Shown here: positions 42,250 to 53,171 of the stretch, piece after piece
Position numbering within the stretch: position 1 is the first letter of the stretch
How the letters are laid out: each line of letters begins with the position of its first letter
NCBI RefSeq assembly: GCF_008831285.2
Contig: NC_045144.1
Location: 15,241,858-15,301,857, forward strand
DNA: 60,000 bases
Direction of reading: 5' to 3'
Source of the DNA: Nymphaea colorata
Lineage: Eukaryota > Streptophyta > Magnoliopsida > Nymphaeales > Nymphaeaceae
Program-made: the position numbers and the translations under genes
Notes under the pieces: generated by a model
Databases searched by the model: none
Told to the model about the DNA's origin: nothing
The model's input: the letters and a program-made list of their open reading frames with translations, nothing else

Positions 42250-43430
42250 ATAATGCTTCAGGCTGCATTCATGAATTAAAGCTGCTTTATGCAGTTAAAG
42301 CCAATGGGGCAGCTGTGGGCCCTCCTTATATATATTGGATGCAGATTTTTCTAGTTGTTCAGATGCTTCAATCACTCATACACGAAGCCAGGTATTGCAT
42401 CAGGTTGCATGTGTGAGAGGCCAGAACATCCAGATGGCTGGTGTGTATGTATAAGTGGTATCTCCTGGATGATTTTTAGGATATTATGTGGAACGTTTTG
42501 TTCTCTTTTATATGTTCCCGACATTGAAGTGTTTATTTATAAGTTTTTTTGAGCCATCATTTACATTTGTTCTGAAGTATTGGCCTGATGTGTGTCCTTA
42601 CTTTCCGCAATACATGTTTCCATAGGATATTGCAATTTTTGTGTCTCCCCTCTTCGTTCCTAGGACTGATTCTTGCAGCTTGTAGCAACCAAACTTATAG
42701 TTATCTAGAGAAAAAATGAAGACTAGCTTATTTTCATAATAAATATAATTTTTAAATAGATTTTCATCATAAGAATCATTGATAAGTTGGTACTTCTCCT
42801 ATTGTTCATTGAGACGAACATAAGAGACTGAATACTCGGACCTAGCCTAAAATGACCTTAATATTCTTGACAAAAATGTTAAGCAAAAGTAAAAACATGA
42901 AAATGAAAAGGTGAAAAGAAAAACCTTTTCTCAAACATTGTAATGTCCCTCACTCAGTTTGACATGGTTCCTCATAAGGCATTGAACACACCTTTATGGA
43001 CTGGCCAATATCCTCAAATGATGAGACCTACAAGCGAGGCAGTATGCCCACAGTAGTTATACTATGAAATATCCACAAAAACATGTGCAAGAATCCATCA
43101 GGACCCAATCAACTAGTGGTGGAACCATGTTGTGGTTTTGTTGTGGGCAATTGCCCACACTAGCCTAAAAATATCACTTTATTTACACACATATTTCTTT
43201 CGTTTTCACTTTTTCACATGTGTAAGAAGTGCATGCATGCATCCATGATATGCCTTGAGGGTTCGAGATTACCCTTCTTTCCATGATATGCACTACAAAA
43301 AAGCTAATCATTAATTACATTAAGAAACCCTCAGTAAATAAATGTTAATAAAATAGAGTAAAGTTCTACATTTGATGATGTTTTGCTTAGCTGCTTACCT
43401 AATTCAATCAAAATCACGTTTCCGCAAAAC
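42250..43430. other. no recognisable gene
   Basis: Intergenic A/T-rich DNA. The last 35 bp ('AATCACGTTTCCGCAAAACC') are homologous to the PP2 3' flank at 20872 and form the left side of the insertion site of the TIR element. Confidence 0.5.
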
Positions 43431-43434
43431 CTAA

Positions 43435-43447
43435 GAGGTCGTTTGAT
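43435..43447 (+). repeat. left TIR
   Basis: GAGGTCGTTTGAT, preceded by target copy TAA at 43432-43434. Confidence 0.85.
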
Positions 43448-43552
43448 GACAATGGAACACGACGGAACAGAACAGACATGTTCTGTTTTAGTAAAATCAA
43501 AACAAACATTGGACAAAGAACACTCAATACAGGATGGACAGAGAACATGCCT

Positions 43553-43912
43553 TATAAAAGGCTAAAGTATTCCACCGCGTTCCATGGTTTACCATGGAAC
43601 AGCCTCCCGCGTGACCCCGACCTCTCCTTGCCCTCGACCTATCTCTTCCTCTGCCCCTCCCCTGCCTCCACCCACCGAGCACTTCCTTCTCCTCCATCTC
43701 CGTCTCTGCCCCCGTCTTCACTCCTTCTCCTCTGTCTCCGCTGGAGCACTACTAGGGTTTTTTCTCTTGAGGGTTGAAACGGCCGACTCTTCACCAGCAG
43801 CTCCTCAGCTTCCTCTTCTCCCCTCCTTAGCAGGAACGGCAGCTCTCCACAGCAGCAACTCTTCCGCATTTCTGTCGAGGTTACTCTTCACCAGCAGCAA
43901 CTTCTCGTCAAG
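43553..43912 (+). other. candidate promoter and 5' exon inside the TIR element
   Basis: A TATA-like CTTATAAAAGG at 43552-43562 is followed by a CT-rich leader with a palindrome (GTTCCATGGTTTACCATGGAAC at about 43579-43600). It ends in a strong donor TCAAG|GTAAGG at 43912/43913. An open frame (43584-43916) crosses it but is low-complexity Ser/Pro/Leu. It resembles the first exon of a plant transcript, either captured or belonging to the element. Not assignable. Confidence 0.4.
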
Positions 43913-44308
43913 GTAAGGGCGTCCTCTTTGTCACCCTTTTCCCAATCGCTGTTTATCGTCTTCTCTATTTCTTTCTCTCTCTCTCTCTCTCTCTCAGGTT
44001 AGCTTTACTGCAAAGGCGATGTTTCTCTATTGTTTTCTTCTTGTGATTTAATTCGATTTTAGGACTATAATTGGATAAATGATTCAACGTATTCAGCAGA
44101 AAATTTTGGTACCGAGCACACCAAAATTGATTGAAGGTGGTAACCCAATATTGACGGTTGTATTGCAAAATTGAAAACATTGAAGTTGTTGATTTAACTG
44201 AAAGGATTTTGTAAGAGATTGAGGGCATCTCTACTTTTGCTCTGTCAAGCATCTTTATACTGGATAATTGTTTTCTTAGGTTTATGCTATGTTTTCAACT
44301 ACACATAG

Positions 44309-44463
44309 TTGGAGTTTCATGATCCTTCAATGAATTCATTAAAAAGCTGTTCCATGGTTACTGATCCATCTCCATGGCAAGCATCGATTTCATGGTATGA
44401 TCCTTGTTCTGTTGTGTCACATTTATCTGGATCACTCTGTTTCAGAATGTCTATAATAGAGAT
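44309..44463 (+). other. interrupted open frame at the Copia-3 insertion site
   Basis: From ATG 44309 a frame of about 52 codons reads up to the Copia-3 target site, and across the empty site would end within six codons at TAA (49256-49260 region). 'TTTCAG' at 44443 could be an acceptor. No domain is recognised. Possibly part of the same transcript as the 43.6-kb exon. Confidence 0.25.
44459..44463. repeat. Copia-3 target-site duplication GAGAT, left
   Basis: GAGAT abuts the left LTR and is repeated at 49245-49249. The match can be extended to TAGAGAT if the LTR is taken to end at CA two bases earlier. Confidence 0.9.
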
Positions 44464-44794
44464 TGTGAAAGACCCTCGTCCTGATCACACAGAACGTGCA
44501 GTTAGTTACATCAGCTCCACCAACAATGAACGTGCAGTTGGTTACATCAACTCCACCAAATGTGGAACCATGTTAGCATATAATCCATCCTCATGTAAAG
44601 AGGATGTAACTGAAAGGGGAAACCTTATCGAGTCTGTTAAAACTGAAAAGGTCATCCCCATCCATTGTAAAGAAAAAGAGTGTATAAAGGGAAAACAGGA
44701 ACCACCATAGTGGTGAGGGTCCCTGCATCGTGGATGTAGCCTTAACAGGTGAATCTCATTAAAAATCTCTGAATACTCTTTCATTCCTTTCATA
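44464..44794 (+). repeat. Copia-3 5' LTR
   Basis: Begins TGTGAAAGACCCTCG; TATA-like GTGTATAAAGGG near 44681, as expected for an LTR promoter. Confidence 0.95.
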
Positions 44795-44807
44795 TGGTAT
44801 AAGAGCC
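44795..44807 (+). other. Copia-3 primer-binding site
   Basis: TGGTATAAGAGCC matches the initiator-Met primer site (TGGTATCAGAGC) except one base. Confidence 0.85.
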
Positions 44808-44832
44808 AATGGTGCTCCATTACTAAACCAGC

Positions 44833-45819
44833 GTGGACATGGCAGCCAGCTCCTCTCCGCTTCCAGGCCTACCAGCTCCTACCTCTTTTCAACACTTCAT
44901 TTCAACCAAGTTAGATTCTGATAATTATGTATTGTGGGCATCTCAATTCCGACCTCTGCTTATCTCCTATGATCTTGAAGGCTTCACTGACGGATCAAAA
45001 ACTGAACCTCAAAAAACTGTCATCAAGGATGGCAAATCTGCTCCCAAACCTGAGTATATAGACTGGCGCCGGCGAGATCAGCTTCTCCTTAGCTGGCTTA
45101 TTTCTTCTTTGTCTAACTCTGTTCACTCCCAAGTTATTGGATTGGAAACGTCTTATGAAGTCTGGACCACTCTGCAAGATTCTTATGCTGCACAATCACG
45201 TGCACGCATCTTACAACTTAAGGAGCAGCTATAGAATTTAAGAAAGGGAAACAAATCTATTTCCCAATTTGTTCAGAAAGCTAGATCCATTGCCCACCAT
45301 CTGAAAGTTGCTGGAAAGAAAGTTGAAGAAGAGGACCTTATTCTTCATATACTCCGTGGTCTTCCACCAGAGTATGAAGCAATGCGTGTTTCTATATCTA
45401 TTCGCAAGGATCCTGTTAGCATGACTGAATTACTTAGTTTCTTGTTGTCCCATGAAGCCTACCTTGGTGAAGGTGATTCTGTTGAAAAAGCATTTGACTC
45501 ACAAGTTGAAGCTAATGTCACTCACAGAACCAACCAAGGTAGCGGAAATCAATATTATGGAAGGGGAAACTATCGTGGAGGCCGTGGTGGTCGATTTCGC
45601 TCACGAGGTCGAGGACGAGGAAACTACAACAACAATCAGCAAAATCAAAGGTATTATAATGATCAACGCTCTCACATTGTCTGTCAATTATGTGAAAAAA
45701 TAGGGCACTCGGCAAAGACGTGCAGATTATTCCAGCAATCAGACAATTCTAATTCCAATCCTCCTCATGCGTACAATGCTACTACATCTGAGACCACCGG
45801 TGATGATTCGTGGTATCCT
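44833..45819 (+). pseudogene. Copia-3 gag with one nonsense codon
   Basis: Starts at ATG 44833 (or 44839). It reads 'STKLDSDNYVLWASQF', the canonical copia gag opening. A TAG at 45232-45234 interrupts it, after which the same frame continues without a break through 'FVQKARSIAHHLKVAG', a Gly/Arg-rich tract (45540-45660) and the CCHC knuckle CQLCEKIGHSAKTC (45681-45722). Gag assembles the RNA-containing particle. Confidence 0.95.
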
Positions 45820-48800
45820 GATTTTGGTGCTTCCCATCACGTTGCTCCTGATCTCAGCTCTTTATCAATAAATTCCGCTTACTCGGGCACTGATTCTGTC
45901 AAGGTGGGAAATAGTACAGGTTTAGCTATTAAACACATTGGTAGTTCATCCTTTAAAGTTGGAAATTTCAATGTCAAGATGCATGATATTCTTCATGTTC
46001 CTCTTATCACCAAGAAACTTCTCTCTGTGCATCGGTTTGCTGTAGATAATAATGTTGTTTTTGAATTTGATGCAAGAGAGTGCAGAATTAGAGATGCCAG
46101 ATCCAAACAAGAGTTGTTGAAAGAACACGTTAAAGGAGGAATCTACACTCTTGACTTTGACAAGCTTAAAGACAAAGTTGCTTGCATTGGAGAAAAGGCT
46201 AGTCGCGCTACATGGCACGCCCGGTTGGGACATCCAAATAGAAAAATTGTTGATCGTGTGCTTAGTTCCTTTAATTTACCTTTTTCGGACTGCAATATCA
46301 GAATTTGTTCTTCCTGTCAAACTGCTAAAATGCATAAGTTACCCTTTAATCGCATTGATTACAGTAAATTGGAACCTCTAGAGATCATCTTTTCAGATGT
46401 ATGGGGGCCAGCCCCTATTTCTAGTATCTATGGACATCGTTTTTATGTTATCTTTGTTGATGCATGGTCAAGATTTACATGGCTGTTTTTGTTGAAACAT
46501 AAATCTGAAGTGCTTGAGTCCTTTCAAAAGTTTAAAGCAATGGTTGAAAATATGTTTGGAAGAAAAATTAAGAACTTCCATAGTGATGGTGGAGGAGAAT
46601 ACAAGTGCATGGACAACTATTTTTCCAAGGTAGGAATTAAACATCGTTATTCCTGTCCTCACACCCAAGAACAGAATGGCGACTCTGAACGCAAACATAG
46701 GCATATCGTTGACACTGGATTGACTCTTATAGCTCACAGCAATGTGCCAAAACAACTCTGGAATTTTGCCTTTTCAGCTGCAATATTTCTGATAAATCGA
46801 TTGCCTGCTGCAGGCTTGAAAAATACAAGTCCTCTTGAAATGCTTTGGAACAAGGAACCCAACTACAAGTTTCTTAAAACTTTTGGGTGTTTATGCTTCC
46901 CCAACTTGAGAGCGTATAGATCCAACAAACTCGACTATCGATCTCATGCTCATGTTTTTATGGGTTACAGTTATAACCATCATGGCTATCTATGCATGGA
47001 TCCTAACTCATTCAAGATTATTGTGTCCAGAGATGTTATTTTCAATGAAGAAAATTTTCCTTTTATTGAAAAATCAGCTAATGACACTTCAGCCCGAGGA
47101 ACTCACTCACAAGCTGTTCTTGTGCCTCCATGGCTCTCATCTTCAAGCAGTGCCCTTGCAGAAAATCCTACTGCTCCTATTCATGACAGTGGACTGCTTA
47201 TTGCTCCTAGCTCGCCACAAACAAGTCCATATCAACCTGCTCCTCAAGAGGAACCGCTGGTCACCTCAAGGTCTCACTCTATGGTGACACGCTCCCAAAC
47301 TGGTTCACTCAAACCATCCTCTCGTTATGCTTTCTCTAGTCTCTTAGTGACTAAACTCCTTGAAGACAAGGAACCAAAAGATTTTAATGAAGCTACCAAG
47401 CATAACGAGTGGCGTGCTGCTATGCAAGACGAATTTCAAGCTCTTTGCAAGAATAAAACATGGTCTCTTATGCCTCGCACCTCGGACATGAATGTTGTGG
47501 GATGCAAATGGGTGTACCGCATCAAACGCAGGTCAGATGGAACTCTTGAGCGACACAAAGCTAGACTTGTCGCAAAAGGGTTTCACCAAGAAGAAGGAGT
47601 TGATTTCTTTGAAACTTTCAGCCCTGTCGTCAAACCAGGTACTATTCGAACCATGATCTCACTTGCTTTACGGGGGAATTGGATAATTAGACAACTTGTG
47701 TCCATAATGCATTCCTTAATGGAACCTTATCTGAGGAAGTGTATATGGCTCAACCGCCCGGCTTCGTCAACCATCAATTTCCATCACACGTCTGCCACCT
47801 TCATAAGGCTTTATATGGACTAAAGCAAGCCCCTCGAGCCTGGTTTCAACGGCTGAGTCAAAGTCTCTTTCATTTTGGATTCACAAGCTCAAAAACTGAT
47901 CCTTCTTTATTTATCATGCATAGTGGTGAAAATATCGTTTATATTCTGGTCTATGTTGACGACATTCTTGTCACCGGCAATTCTCAAAGTCTTACTAACA
48001 AGATTATTAAGCTACTTGGTGAGCAGTTTGCCTTAAGGGATCTTGGGAGGCTTCATTTTTTCCTTGGGGTGGAAGTTATGTATAATTCCCAAGGTGCTAT
48101 CCTCTCTCAACGAAAGTACATCATGGATCTTCTAAAAAAGGCAAAAATGCATGAGTGCAAACCATTCACCACTCCAATGTCATCCTCCTCTAAATTACAC
48201 ATTGGAGACGACATTGATTTCGAGGACCCTACCTTGTATAGGAGCATTGTGGGTGGTTTACAATACCTATCTATCACAAGACCAGACATCGCTTTCAGCA
48301 TCAATAAAGTGTGCCAATTCATACACAAGCCCTCCATAGCTCACTGGACAGCAGTTAAAAGAATCCTAAGGTATTTAAAATATACTATTCAGTATGGATT
48401 GGTGTTCAAAGCATCCAAAAACACTAGCATTAATGTCTACATAGATGCTGATTGGGCTGGGTCCCTTGATGACCGAAAATCCACCTCAGGGTATGCAGTT
48501 TATATTGGCCCTAACCTTATTTCATGCAGTTCAAGGAAACAACATGTTGTTTCCCGCTCAAGCACGGAGGCCGAATATAGAGGAGTAGCAAATGCCGCAG
48601 CAGAGCTAACTTGGATTCAGTCTCTCTTAAGTGAGATGAAAGTTAGTGTTGTCAACACACCAGTTATTTGGTGTGACAATATCAGCGCTAACTACCTTGC
48701 AGCTCATCCCACGTTTCACTCCAGAAGCAAACACATTGAAGTCGACGTTCACTATGTACGCGACAAAGTTTCTAAAGGTTTGCTCAGAGTTCAGCATCTC

Positions 48801-48913
48801 TCATCAAAGGACCAAATTGCTGATGGCCTAACCAAGCCCATTGCTGTCACACAGTTTAATTATTTCCGTGTCAAGCTCAACCTCAGAAGCATACAGTTGC
48901 ACTTGAGGGAGGC
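45820..48913 (+). pseudogene. Copia-3 pol (protease, integrase, RT, RNase H) with one frameshift
   Basis: The protease active site at 45820-45828 reads D-F-G where D-S/T-G is expected. GAG-pre-integrase 'ATWHARLGHPNRKIV' lies near 46207 with its C-x2-C (46308-46321). Integrase keeps the 'SDVWGP' and 'FHSDGGGEY' Asp residues and the 'ERKHRH' Glu (46395-46700). RT starts near 47400. A one-base deletion near 47697-47700 shifts the frame, which resumes in 'QPPGFVNHQFPSHVCHLHKA' from 47739. YVDD is at 47952-47963, and RNase H 'DADWAGSLDDRKSTSGYAVY' near 48444. The terminal frame reads on into the LTR to 49160. Confidence 0.95.
48901..48913 (+). other. Copia-3 polypurine tract
   Basis: ACTTGAGGGAGGC immediately before the 3' LTR. 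Confidence 0.85.
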
Positions 48914-49244
48914 TGTGAAAGACCCTCGTCCTGATCACACAGAACGTGCAGTTAGTTACATCAGCTCCACCAACAATGAACGTGCAGTTGGTTACATCAA
49001 CTCCACCAAATGTGGAACCATGTTAGCATGTAATCCATCCTCATGTAAAGAGGATGTAACTGAAAGGGGAAACCTTATCGAGTCTGTTAAAACTGAAAAG
49101 GTCATCCCCATCCATTGTAAAGAAAAAGAGTGTATAAAGGGAAAACAGGAACCACCATAGTGGTGAGGGTCCCTGCATCGTGGATGTAGCCTTAACAGGT
49201 GAACCACGTTAAAAATCTCTGAATACTCTTTCATTCCTTTCATA
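48914..49244 (+). repeat. Copia-3 3' LTR
   Basis: 331 bp; nearly identical to 44464-44794. Followed by GAGAT target copy. Confidence 0.97.
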
Positions 49245-49249
49245 GAGAT

Positions 49250-51044
49250 CACATTCCCTTGGATATAAGCACTACTCCCACCTCGAAATTTGAGACTTTG
49301 GCTAAAAGGATAACTGAACTGAAAGAAATTTGTATATTTGCTCTGATATTCATGTGATCTTTCTAATTGCAGTCCATCTGTTTTGCATTCCCAGCCAATG
49401 GCTGCAGTAGGAACAATGGCTTAGATAGCCCTTGGGCTGCTTATAATGTTGCAGTCATCTGATATTCATGGGATCTCTCTCGCTCTGTTACTGCTTGGAC
49501 TCATTTTATTATCATGTGTTCTCTCTCACTCAGTTACTGCTTGAGCATGGACCATGGCTGGCATCCCCTACCCTTTCTCACTTTCTTTATAGTTGGAAAT
49601 TTGAGATTTGTATGGTGTTTCATTGTCCATCGGTAACACTGTCACATGAAAAACAGCACCTAGTTGACATAATATGACCTGTACATCTAGACAATATCTA
49701 TAAATTTGAACCTTTTCTGCTGTGAGGAATAAGACTGTCTTCTAAGTATAAATGCTAGTAAAAGTAAGATCAGTAGCTCATGGTTTTACTTGATTCAGCT
49801 TGTCAAAGACTCAACTTTAATTTGTTCGTTGAGAAAACTTCCACAACATGAGATGGTTGTGTATAAACGATCAAGATTGTGCCTTCACATTACATGGGCT
49901 AAGTTCCAATGCAGTATAATCTGTATCAGCTTGTGAATTTTAAGACTGTATTCTTTACTTGTACATTTGCCTATAATACAGATGCGTTATGTTCTTTGTG
50001 AAGCTGCAGTCTGCATCTCTTTTCCTTACTGCAATAATAAGTGGTAGTAAACATAATCAGGTTTGTTTCCAAACTTGGAAGTTCACTTCAAATAATAAAG
50101 CTCTCACACGATTTGGAAATTCAACGTGTTAATTTATTGGGTTACCAAATACAACCTATTGAGTTGGCTGTAGTATTATGAGGCATATATCGCCCACTTC
50201 AATAAGAGTTGATGGTTGAGTGAAAAAAGAAATAGTTGCAGCCAAATAAACTGGGTCACCCTCCTCTTTGGTAGCTAAGCTGCTTCCCCTTGGAAGAGGA
50301 GGAACTTCTAATTGAGGCTCCTACCCCTACGCCGAGAAGCTAGACTTGGAAGTTAATTAGCTGGAAGATATTTTCATCGCCAAGCCCACCGTGCTTTTCA
50401 TCTTAACATTCTCTATTCTCCCTCTCGCCACACAAATGGAACAAGAATACGATAACAGTTTATGTGCTAGATTTCGGACTCTTAGACAGATCCCTCACAG
50501 CTTTCGCTAACAGCCACGTTCCCAGCATTCAGTCTTTTATCTCCAACAGCATTCAGCATTAGAAGACTTGCGGATCACATCCATTCTTTATTGCAAGAAG
50601 AATTTGTATGGAGTTAGTATGGAGAAGTTGGGAACCAATGTCTTATCTTGGCATGAGAACATAGATGCTACTGGTGTAGCCAGGATATGTCTTGGTTCCA
50701 TTTGTTGATCACCATAATGTAGCTGGACTCTTCTTTCGCAATTTCCTTGAGATTTGATTTCCTATGTTGATCTGGGTATTAATTTCCTTCAGCTAATGAA
50801 CAGTTGTTCTTCTACTGTTTCTGTAAAAAGAGAACTAATACAACATGAAAAAACTAAGCTAGATCTTGGTCGCTATACAATAAAAGAATTCCATGAAAAT
50901 TCTGTTGGCTGTGCTTTTTCTCTGTGGCTAATCATTTTGCTGTTGACAATGTTAATAATGATTCTTAGTTGTTGATTTCATGGCTTGTGGTGTTCTGTTG
51001 CTGTGCTTTTTTCCTGTGGCTATCCATACAAATTCACCTTATTT

Positions 51045-51093
<49 letters not shown>

Positions 51094-52163
51094 ATCACTA
51101 AAATATGGTTTTGTACATATTCTTGCATTTTGATATCAAAATTTTACAAGTGGATACGTAAGTTTTAGTGACATAACAGAAACAAGTAAGCCTGATTTTG
51201 ATTTCTTTCATTTGAACGATACTTGGTATTTACAATTTAAGCACTCAAACTCAGTATGCATTTCTTCACCCTCCAAAAAACTTAATCTTCTTTTTGTAAA
51301 ATTTTCATTTGAATCTGCTAGAGAAAATGCAATACTATGACTAAGACGTGGGAGTCTCTGCATGTACAATCTGTTTTGTTAAGAGAGAGAGAGAGAGAGA
51401 GAGAAGATAGAAACAAAAGTCGTGATATGGGCAAATGGAACAACAGGCTGTAGCAGTCATTTCTTGGTTCGGCAATCCCATACTCAACCATCTTCCAAAA
51501 TGTTCAAGGGATAACGTATTTATAATAAAGAAATGAATCAACAAGATTGATACAATAAAAATAGTAACAAAAATGATGGAATTATGAACTTGAATTGTTG
51601 GTCTAAACAATTTGAGACTTTCGTTTAGATAATTATTTTTAATGAAAAAATAAGAATGGATAACTATTTTCAATGAAAAAATAATTAAGAGAGACGGAAA
51701 GAAAGGGGCGCTTAGGTCTGCCAATATGGCAAGAGAAAGCATGGCTTCCAGATATTAATTATTAGTATCGCGACAATCCATACTGCCCAAATCATTTTGG
51801 GGAAACATATTTGTTTGGGCTTCATATCACCATGAACAAAATGAAATGGAATCACAGTTTAAATTTGAATCCGTTTAGTTGGATTTAGTAAAATAAATTG
51901 GATACGATTTCAAATCACTTTTTGAGTAAAAAAGATTAAAAATAAAGAGAAATTATGATCGATGTTGATCGTGAAAATTCTTACCATTGTGCCAATCCAT
52001 GTACTACTGCCAAATGATTTGGGATCCAGATGAAGATCCAACCCCATTGATTGCACATATTCTCATTATATTATATGTCATTGTTTTAGTTATACTTGAT
52101 TATTTTAATACTTTATGGTGATAACCTAATTATTTGTTTGTCTTTTTAGTTTCTAAAATGCAG
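49250..52163. other. interior of the TIR element, no recognised gene
   Basis: A/T-rich DNA with (TA)n at 51049-51091 and (GA)n at 51384-51404. The longest frames (50754-50975, 51341-51742 minus) are hydrophobic or low-complexity. No transposase motif seen on either strand. Confidence 0.5.
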
Positions 52164-52226
52164 GAACCAAACGGTGATGCATCTTTTCAAGTATTAGATG
52201 GCTTCGATGGGAAGAGTAGTATGTAG
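52164..52226 (+). other. candidate terminal exon in the TIR element
   Basis: After an acceptor-like 'CTAAAATGCAG' a 20-codon frame, EPNGDASFQVLDGFDGKSSM, ends in TAG. About 300 bp of T-rich 3'-UTR-like DNA follows. It could be the last exon of the transcript whose 5' exon lies at 43.6 kb. Speculative. Confidence 0.3.
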
Positions 52227-52539
52227 GACAGAAGAAGACTATATAGGAACCATACTTTTATGTCAATGTACTCCAACATATAGCTTTGAACAGTTGAACA
52301 TTTTAGACTATTTGTATTCTGATGTTTTACTTGATACTGGGGATTATATAGATGTTCAAACATTTTAGAGTAATGATGTTTTTGTTATATATATGCTTGT
52401 ATTGAAAGAGTTGATTTTTTATAGATCGTGTTATCGAATATATTGATTTGCACATAACATGTTGTTATTAATTTTATACTTGTTTTGATACAACCTGTTA
52501 AAAAAAATAAGATATTCTTGTCATCATATAGTAGACAAA

Positions 52540-52824
52540 ATAAATATAATAGTCAAAACTGATTAGAGAAGATACAAACATCGGATAGAACAGACAGTTC
52601 GAACAAAACATAAAAACAAACAGCAAACAAGACAAACAGAATAGACAGAACAGAAACAAACATCAAATAGAATGGACATAACAGACATATATGAAACAAA
52701 CGTCGGACAAGAAGAACGTAGTGTTTTGTTCCTAAAGTAATCAAACGGTGGACAAAGAACTTCATTGTTCATGAGGACAGGACAGTAATATAATCGACAG
52801 GAAGTCCTGTCCTAATGAACAGCA
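52540..52824. repeat. subterminal ACAGA-rich region
   Basis: ACAGAACAGA, GACAAACAGAATAGACAGAAC and GGACAAAGAAC words recur over 280 bp next to the right TIR, with counterparts in the first 120 bp of the left end. Such repeats bind transposase in several TIR superfamilies; that role is inferred. Confidence 0.65.
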
Positions 52825-52837
52825 ATCAAACGACCTC
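52825..52837 (-). repeat. right TIR
   Basis: ATCAAACGACCTC, followed by target copy TAA at 52838-52840. Confidence 0.85.
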
Positions 52838-53171
52838 TAAACATTATGAGATGAAAATTACAGAACACCAAGGATCCACTTTATTTCTCACGAAACAACA
52901 CAACAAATGATCACCACACAAGCGAGACAAGTTGGCCTAGGACCCAAAATCCATGTTTGTTGGACCTGGTGATTTTGGAATCCACAACAATCTAAAATAC
53001 ACAAATCAAATACAATGTGGATCGACAGATCCCCCCTTTATCACCATAAGACAAACACAATACAGAATAAACCGGTAGATAAACACAAATGGGCGCTATA
53101 GCACTCCCAATCCAAAGCTGTGTTCACGATGGAGCATGTTTTGGGAACCACTTGTTCGTCGAAGCATAAGA

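Larger units (their letters stand above)
44464..49244 (+). mobile_element. Copia-3: young, nearly complete Ty1/copia retrotransposon
   Basis: 4.78-kb element with 331-bp LTRs (44464-44794 and 48914-49244) that differ at only about four positions by eye, so insertion was recent. Primer site TGGTATAAGAGCC at 44795, purine tract TTGAGGGAGGC before the right LTR, GAGAT target copies. One long gag-pol in copia order is broken by a stop codon in gag and a frameshift in reverse transcriptase, and the protease active site is altered. It is nested inside the TIR element at 43435-52837. Confidence 0.97.
43435..52837. mobile_element. large PIF/Harbinger-like TIR element, non-autonomous, hosting Copia-3
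   Basis: Terminal inverted repeats GAGGTCGTTTGAT (43435-43447 and complement 52825-52837) are flanked by TAA on both sides (43432-43434, 52838-52840), the 3-bp target duplication typical of PIF/Harbinger. The paralogous DNA at 20872-20925 shows the un-inserted site with a single TTAA. Subterminal regions are rich in ACAGA and GGACAAAGAAC on both ends. Total length is 9.4 kb, or 4.6 kb without Copia-3. I find no DDE transposase or Myb-like gene, so it looks non-autonomous. A promoter-like region with a 5' exon and a possible terminal exon lie inside. It sits about 335 bp downstream of the stop codon of PP2-f. Confidence 0.8.
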
